Assembly: GCA_910577675.1 (NCBI GenBank)
Contig: CAJTOR010000065.1
Coordinates: 1 to 13,237 of the forward strand
Length of the DNA: 13,237 bases
Direction: 5' to 3'
Origin: an uncultured Lachnospiraceae bacterium
GTDB lineage: Bacteria > Bacillota > Clostridia > Lachnospirales > Lachnospiraceae
In this document: piece after piece, positions 13,183 through 13,237 of the stretch
Numbering within the stretch: position 1 is the stretch's first letter
How the letters are laid out: each line of letters starts with the position of its first letter
Program-made: the position numbers and the translations under genes
Notes under the pieces: generated by a model
Told to the model about the DNA's origin: nothing
Database searches by the model: none
The model's input: the letters and a program-made list of their open reading frames with translations, nothing else

Positions 13183-13237
<55 letters not shown>

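Overview
The window reads as chromosomal DNA from an anaerobic, spore-forming Firmicute, most likely a Clostridia/Lachnospiraceae member. The evidence is dipicolinate synthase genes, strong AGGAGG/GGGGGA ribosome binding sites, sigma-A promoters of the TTGNNN-17-TANAAT type, GTG and TTG starts, and moderate GC with AT-rich gaps. No genus can be named from the sequence alone.

Layout: (1) 1-52 is the 3' end of a group II intron (end of domain V plus domain VI with a bulged A). (2) 145-3592 is a sporulation-linked run: dpaA and dpaB (dipicolinate synthase) and a glutamine-dependent asparagine synthase, preceded by a candidate mother-cell promoter. (3) 3593-4319 is a decayed-looking stretch. It holds a thioredoxin-like ORF on the minus strand that lacks one active-site cysteine, flanked by diverged direct repeats. 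(4) 4320-6193 is a two-gene unit with overlapping stop and start: a secreted SGNH-hydrolase lipoprotein and a small DUF2809-type membrane protein. (5) 6299-7779 encodes a leucine-rich-repeat-like cytoplasmic protein and a Nudix hydrolase.

(6) 7809-10798 is the most coherent accessory system: a type II restriction-modification cassette. Vsr mismatch endonuclease points left. A C5-cytosine methyltransferase with a fused N-terminal XRE-type helix-turn-helix points right, followed by an Eco47II-family restriction endonuclease and a strong terminator. The divergent control region holds two near-consensus promoters with the same -35 hexamer (TTGCCA), a 9-bp direct repeat at 21-bp spacing just upstream of the methyltransferase -35, and a 13-bp palindrome. 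This fits autoregulation by the methyltransferase's own HTH. If the family assignment holds, the methylase protects GGNCC-like sites from the nuclease, and Vsr repairs T:G mismatches left when the 5-methylcytosines deaminate.

(7) 10799-11164 is non-coding or carries a frameshifted gene remnant. It ends in a strong promoter for an Rpn/PD-(D/E)XK 'putative transposase' family protein that starts at TTG 11165. (8) 12309-12845 encodes a conserved-looking protein of unknown function, visibly more AT-rich than its neighbours. (9) 12846-13237 has no recognisable gene but has two near-perfect promoters. The second fires directly into a (GACA)n tetranucleotide tract that runs off the window, a layout typical of phase-variable loci.

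I found no CRISPR array, tRNA or rRNA. The restriction-modification/Vsr cassette is of known type. The least explained elements are the promoter-plus-microsatellite at the right edge, the repeat-flanked thioredoxin relic, and the unknown gene at 12309.
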